Shown here one piece after another: positions 58,783 through 64,000 of a stretch of DNA of 64,000 nt. How positions within the stretch are numbered: position 1 is the first letter of the stretch; each line of letters starts with the position of its first letter. The stretch is from Ulota crispa. Taxonomy: Eukaryota; Streptophyta; Bryopsida; Orthotrichales; Orthotrichaceae. The position numbers were made by a program, and so were the translations under genes. Location of the stretch: assembly GCA_963920765.1 (NCBI GenBank), contig OY987246.1:22391167-22455166 (forward strand). Direction: 5' to 3'. The notes beneath the pieces are model-generated. The model was not told where the DNA came from and ran no database searches. It saw nothing but the letters and a program-made list of their open reading frames with translations.

Positions 58783-59585
58783 GGGGAAATTACAAAATGA
58801 GTAACAAAAATGAAAGAAATTATAGTTTGGGTAACAATTTGAAAGTAATTACAATTTGGGTAACAAAATCCGATAACCTCAATGGATTCTGGAACTATTG
58901 AGGACTTGAGGGCGCAAGCCGTATAAGTCACCATCCACGCCATTGCCAACTTGTCGTTGGTCATGATCCTTGTTCTCTTAGTCGCAATCAGTTGTGACCA
59001 TTGCTTTGCATCTAGCAACCAATGTTTGCCAAACAATTGTAGATTGCATACTATCAAAGAACGATCACTTACCTTTTGCTCACAAGTACTACTTTAGAAC
59101 TTCAACCTCACACCCTCACTGGTCGCATCTCACTCATGGACGTGCATTGCGCATTATCTCCCAACACAAGTTGATTCATAGGTAGCGGTTGAATATCAAT
59201 TAGACTGTGCGCAATGCATGTCCAATTGTCCATGAGTGAGATGTGGCTGGTGAGCGTGTGAGGTTAAAGTTCTAAAGTGGTACTTGTGAGCAAAAGGTAA
59301 GTGATCGTTCCTTGATAGTATGCAATCTACAATTGTTTAGCGAACATTGGCTGCAAGGTGCAAGCAAGGGTCACAACTGATTGCGACTAAGAAAACAAGG
59401 ATCATGACCAATGACAAGTTGGCAATGGCGTGGGTGGTGACTTCAACGGCTTGCGCCCTCAAGTCCTCAATAGTTCCAGAATCCATTGAGGTTATCGGAT
59501 TTTGTTACCCAAATTGTAATTACTTTTGAATTGTTACCCAAACTATAATTTCTTTCGTTTTTGTTACTCATTTTGTAATTTCCCC
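58783..59585. mobile_element. Mutator-like fold-back element, 803 bp, near-identical arms
   Basis: Two arms of about 390 bp are almost identical inverted copies. Termini GGGGAAATTACAAAATGAG and inverse. The flanking 9-mers TAACTCAAA (58774-58782) and TAACTAAAA (59586-59594) match at 8 of 9. Same outer 11 bases as 27374-27990. The high arm identity suggests recent formation. It lies 664 bp upstream of the CRF ATG. Confidence 0.93.
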
Positions 59586-59633
59586 TAACTAAAATACTCA
59601 AATTTAACACTGTAAAGTTCACAATTTTTCTTA

Positions 59634-59993
59634 GTGGCGGTTCACACTACATCCCACGTCCCATCTTTGCAAGTCTCTTTGCAATGCTGGATCCTAGTTT
59701 TTTGTAGGTTTGCAAGTGCAAAAAAGAGTATTAAAGAAAGTCATGAATGTTTTATTCAAAAATATTGGTGAGATGTGGGCTAAAAGTTGGGTCTAGCAAA
59801 ATGGTTGACCTTAACCTTGGGTGAAGTCCCGCCTTCTTTGGCGTCAAAACTTTCAAAAAAGATTGTCATGTAAACAATTGGGGTGTGGGACTTGGGACGT
59901 AGTGTGAAGCGTAAAGTCCAAACTTTTGGCTCTTCACAAATCAGATTCTCAGATTTCAGTGGGACTTGGGACGTGGGACATAGTGGGAACAGT
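59634..59993. mobile_element. GGGCGGTTCACAC-family MITE, copy 3
   Basis: Left end GTGGCGGTTCACACTACAT, right end ACATAGTGGGAACAGTCCCT. TTA precedes and TTG follows, a probable decayed 3-bp duplication. Interior matches 15689-16057. Confidence 0.8.
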
Positions 59994-61159
59994 CCCTTGG
60001 AAGTATGAAAATTTTGGTAGCAATTCTGCACAAACAAGCCAGTTTTAAAGATCGCTGCTTCTCATTTTCCCAGTCTTTATTGCCCCCCTCCCCCCCGGGA
60101 TTGCAGGATCTGCCCTCTTCCTGTTTTTGCACCTCTTTATTTCATTCATTTCTGCAGTGCGCCACTGCGCTGAGCTTCAGTAGTCTGGCCGTAAGATTTT
60201 GTGTCTTTTCTACATTTTTTACTGGTTTCTGTTTTTATCAACTGCCGGTTACTGAGATATTTTTTTGTTTTTCATTTATTGATTTTCTTTGTACAGTTGT
60301 CGCAAGAAAAAAGGGTCACATGCGGATATTTTCCTCATGATGCCGTCCTCTCCATTTGACCTGCGGCTAACGGAAATTTTTGGAACTGCCGGAGCAGCCG
60401 GAGCAGCCAGACCATATACGGTAGTCTGCACATAAACCATCCGCAACCCCTAAATGACGGACCCATGACCGCTGATCCGAGTGTGACTGTCCATCATATA
60501 ATTTGTTGTCATTTTGCACTTACATATGTATGAAAAGAATTGTATTTAATTTTTAGAGATGGAATTACATGTCTTCTTTACTTCACAAAAATTTCAAATT
60601 TTTTTGAGAAAATTTGAAAAAAAAGTGAAGAAAAAATCACATCAAATAGAAAATCATCTAAAAATTTATAAAAATTTCACGGTGTGTGTATATCACAATA
60701 ACAAACATCATGGTGTAAACTCCATTTCCTTGTCAGTCTATAATTAGAAATTAATAGACATTGAAAATACATTCAAAGTTCAAATAGCAATAACATACTC
60801 AATATTAGGAAATTTTCCAAAATTTGAAGTGGAGAAGAAACTAGAGTAGATGGCCTTCATTTTGTAAGTTGGGCTCAAGTTCAAGAAATATAATTTTTGT
60901 GGAGAAATTTCAGATTTAGAGCAAAGAGCAACAACTTCCCAAAATACACTAAAACAACATACATTGTGATTCATTTTTTTTACTAACTTCTCATCTACAT
61001 AAAAAGAAACACTAGTAAGACTACAAATCCAATTAGAAACTCATCATAACCTAACATGATAGATCAAAAACAAAACTATGGATGAAAAATCATTTTTTCT
61101 GTTCATGCACATCCCTGGACATTCATTCAAACGCTAGGAAATGGCTTCCCTGACGTTAC
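59994..61159. other. No gene recognised
   Basis: 60005-60340 is pyrimidine-rich and open for 111 codons but looks compositional, not coding. The rest is AT-rich. Confidence 0.45.
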
Positions 61160-61462
61160 AAGGTTAAAACCGCCCACCTTCTCAAATGTACCCTTGTTGT
61201 ACATGATTTTTTTCATAGGTTTTTAAAATGTACGAGCACTGTACATTTGAGGAGGTGGGCAGTTTTAGAGACCTATGGCTTTTTCAATTCAAAAATTCAT
61301 AACTAATTCCACAAAGCTCCAAAAAATATGAAACAACTTGGGTTAAACTTCAATTCTTCTTGTTTTTCACGGAAAATTTACTAAAAAATAGTTCAAGAAG
61401 TTCCATCTCCCCAAAATTTAGTTTCAGCCCTTAGATGGACGGTTTATGAGCACACTACCTTA
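61160..61462. repeat. Dispersed repeat, copy 2 (inverse of 30057-30370)
   Basis: Carries 'aatgtacagtgctcg'-type, 'ccacaaagctcc', 'agtttcagcccttagatggacgg' blocks that match 30057-30370 on the other strand. Confidence 0.7.
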
Positions 61463-61559
61463 CCCCTGTTTTTGGAAGAACTTCGACGTTTGTTGTGATG
61501 ATAGTAGTTCACTTTTAGTGTTGTTGTTGTTGGGATTTGGCAATGGTATGAGTGTTGTA

Positions 61560-61874
61560 AGAGCATCTCCATTGGTCCTGGCTCTTTTGAAGTTTTCCAT
61601 CTGTTTTGGCTGGCCCTCAAGCCTCTTGATCTCCACCCATGCTCTTCAAAAAGGTGGCCTTGCACTCCAACACACCCCATAAATAATTAGTTGACCACTT
61701 ATCAAGGAAAGTAGAGGATAAATTTCACTAAACTTAAGCTCAATAAAGATGAATAGTGGTTTGAAGGGCCCTTGCTAGACACGATAGGACCAAGTGTCTT
61801 GAGAGGGTTTGGAGAGTGGCCGCAACACTTTTCATCCACTTTGAGCATGTTGGAGTCATTGGTGGAGATGCTCT
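61560..61874. mobile_element. AGAGCATCTCC-family MITE, copy 5
   Basis: Left end AGAGCATCTCCATTGGTCC, right end inverse AGAGCATCTCCACCAATGAC. The next MITE starts two bases later. Confidence 0.8.
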
Positions 61875-61876
61875 AA

Positions 61877-62270
61877 GGGCGTTTGCAATGCATATCCTCT
61901 AAACAATCCATGTACCGATAAATGACGGGTATTCCCTAAGACCCTTGCCATGCCAAGTTTTTGTTTCATCATAGGCGCCCCAATGCAAGCTGGTTTAAAA
62001 CTCGACATATTAAACTTTGACCAATGGTCATCTGCCGCTAAAGAAAGGGTTGCAGATTCATTTTGCTTGATTTGCTCAAAGACTTTGGAAAAGGTGGCGA
62101 GAGGTTTCTAGGGGTAGCCAAATAGCTGAAACTTGCCGGTCCAACTCCTTCATTTGCCAAGACTGTGGAAATGCAACTGCTTGTAACGGTTGCATTGGGT
62201 TGAACATTTATACAAAAACTCAATACGCTACCGATGCAATTGTTGATCCTAGGAGCATTGCAGATGCCCC
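61877..62270. mobile_element. MITE with GGGCATCTGCAATGC termini
   Basis: Left end GGGCGTTTGCAATGCATATCC, right end inverse GGGGCATCTGCAATGCTCC. Directly adjacent to the preceding MITE. Confidence 0.75.
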
Positions 62271-62338
62271 AAAGGCAAACGTCCATGTTGAATTGGAATT
62301 GTAAAATTTAGAAATGATAAACAAGTTTGGAATGTAAG

Positions 62339-62776
62339 GGGCGGTATACACTGCATCCCATGTCCCATTTTTGTAAGTCCTCCTATTAGTGAGATCCCAA
62401 CTTAGTTGGGTTATTAAGGGTAAAAAGGAGTATTAAAGAAAGGCATGAATATATTATGAAAAATATATTGGTGGAACTTGGGCTGAAAGTTGGGTTTATC
62501 AAAATAGTTGACCCAAATCTTTTTGTGAAGTCTCACCTTCTTTGATACCAAAACTTCCAAAAAGTGTTGTCATGTAAATAACTTGAATGTGGAACTTGAG
62601 ACATAGTGTGAAGTGCCAAGTCCCAACTTTGGTTATACGCCATTTGAATCCTCATGTTTCAATTAGACATGGAAAGTGGGATATGAAATGTCGATTATGA
62701 AACTTGGGACATAGGACATGGGACATGGGACATGGAACATGAGACATGGAACATAGGACGTAGTGTGAACCGCCCT
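62339..62776. mobile_element. GGGCGGTTCACAC-family MITE, copy 4
   Basis: Left end GGGGCGGTATACACTGCATC, right end TAGTGTGAACCGCCC, with TAA outside both. A GGACATGGGACAT-type tandem expansion at 62695-62760 makes it longer than the other copies. Confidence 0.83.
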
Positions 62777-64000
62777 AAAACAGACTGTTTGTGCTTGTTA
62801 GTTTTTTGAATTTGGAACTAGCATGGAAGTTTACGTTAATTTGATTGTGATGGGGTGGATAGCAATAAGATATCCACAACCATCTCATTGATCTTCATTG
62901 ATTTGTTTTATCTTTGAAATCTTGTTGTTGGACCACGGTGGACGTCGCCTCAATTGCCCACTTGCTACTTTTATAAATATATTTTAAATTAAGAAAGCAA
63001 TCATGTTATGAGACTAAAAAGACAAAGAATATCTTTGTGCGATACTTGTCAAAAACATATACTTTCACCCAAGTTTGACACATGACACCCAACCTATAGG
63101 CACTAAACACCCTTATTCATAGAACATATCCATTGCAGGTTCTCAAACAGTTAAATTCGTAGTCCATGCCATATAAAAATAATCAAAAATAGATTTGTTC
63201 TATTGTGATTGTTGACAGAAGGATGAGCTCTCATAATCACTTGAAACATACCATAAATGTCAAGTGGTAATTCTAAAAGCACATTCCTTATACAAATTTC
63301 ATAGTCTTTTAGAAGTGCATTATTGTTATACAATTTCAAACCAATCAAGTCAAAATTCACATCAATGGCAGAAAAATTGCATCGCAACAAGAATGAGCAA
63401 TCAACTAGGCTCCAAGTTTTTCTTGATTTTCTAAGTTTAGGGTTTTCAAACTTTTATGAAGAGACTACAACCTCGTCAATGTTTTGTCATGTTGCATTCG
63501 GATACAAGGGTAAATAGAGAAAAACATATTTGCAAAGCACTTATAAAGTCTTATAAATGCACTTTGGTAGTTTTTTGGCTCAAAAATGTTGACTTTGTCA
63601 CAACACAAGATGAACAACCATTTAGGGAACACACTTTCTATTGATGGAATCTTCCATTGTCACATCAACCCTTCAAAGGCCTAAACAATAAACTCTTCAT
63701 TTGCCTAGTTCCAGTCAAACATCTTGCCAAACAACAATATAAATTCAAGAGAAAATACTATGTTGTGCCATATGGAATGCTCTTATTTTGCAAAACATCT
63801 AACAGGAAAATTTATTTAGTGAAAAACATACTTACTTAACTTTGCAAAATCACAACCCACAACAATCGTCATTAATTCCTAAGTGATGGGCCTATGACAA
63901 CCCAATTACATGTCAAAATTCTTCACTTTGTATGCTCCCATTTAGCAACTATATATGAAAATTTTGATTTTTTGATTTTTGATTTAGAAGCAAACACCTT
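62777..64000. other. No gene recognised
   Basis: AT-rich DNA with short open frames only; none matches a family I know. Confidence 0.5.

Noticed and set aside
58737-59529. Mirrored open frames in the 803-bp fold-back (QLIATK.TRIMTNDKLAMAW)
   Set aside because: Both copies are the same arm sequence read on opposite strands; with near-identical arms the openness is not independent evidence of coding.

Overview
This window is nuclear DNA of a land plant. The evidence is a cytokinin-response-factor type AP2/ERF gene with both the CRF and AP2 domains, spliceosomal GT-AG introns, telo-boxes (AAACCCTAA) beside genes, and plant-typical CACTA, Mutator-like, Stowaway-like and Tourist/Harbinger-like non-autonomous elements. 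The DNA is AT-rich with GC-richer gene islands. I cannot name the species from sequence alone.

Genes are few. (1) A two-exon AAA+ ATPase on the minus strand (3313-1349, 608 aa), whose Walker A motif is created by the splice. (2) A decayed heparan-alpha-glucosaminide N-acetyltransferase-like (HGSNAT family) pseudogene on the plus strand (about 9045-11920), with frameshifts, an in-frame stop at an exon end and most of one exon missing beside a Stowaway-like insertion. (3) A convergent two-exon minus-strand gene of unknown family (13746-12519, 221 aa). (4) A possible two-exon minus-strand gene for a 99-aa protein with one membrane segment (19442-18950). (5) A single-exon CRF transcription factor on the minus strand (58119-56836, 427 aa).

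Most of the other 55 kb consists of short inverted-repeat elements, many nested. The main theme is a set of at least twelve elements bounded by TTAA on both sides, with termini starting CCCC or CCC and ending GGGG or GGG, in size classes near 225, 650 and 905-925 bp. This matches the terminal architecture of piggyBac-type elements. Two pairs abut and share a single TTAA. No transposase is visible. Other families are: a 2,990-bp CACTA element with a 3-bp AGG target duplication and several CACTA MITEs; fold-back elements with 9-bp (Mutator-like) target duplications, including an 803-bp near-perfect hairpin 664 bp upstream of the CRF start codon; GGGCGGTTCACAC-type elements with probable TTA/TAA duplications; AGAGCATCTCC-type elements in clusters; and a TAAGGTAAC-type dispersed repeat whose three copies show empty and filled sites for another element.

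Layout: 1-3.4 kb AAA gene; 3.7-8.9 kb minisatellites and TTAA elements; 9-13.8 kb the HGSNAT-like pseudogene and the unknown gene; 15.7-18.3 kb MITEs; 18.9-19.5 kb small gene; 21.2-24.2 kb CACTA element; 24.4-31 kb MITE clusters; 31-56 kb TTAA elements and nested repeats; 56.8-58.6 kb the CRF gene; 58.8-62.8 kb fold-back and MITE copies. The genes show no common pathway; they are independent loci in repeat-rich DNA.
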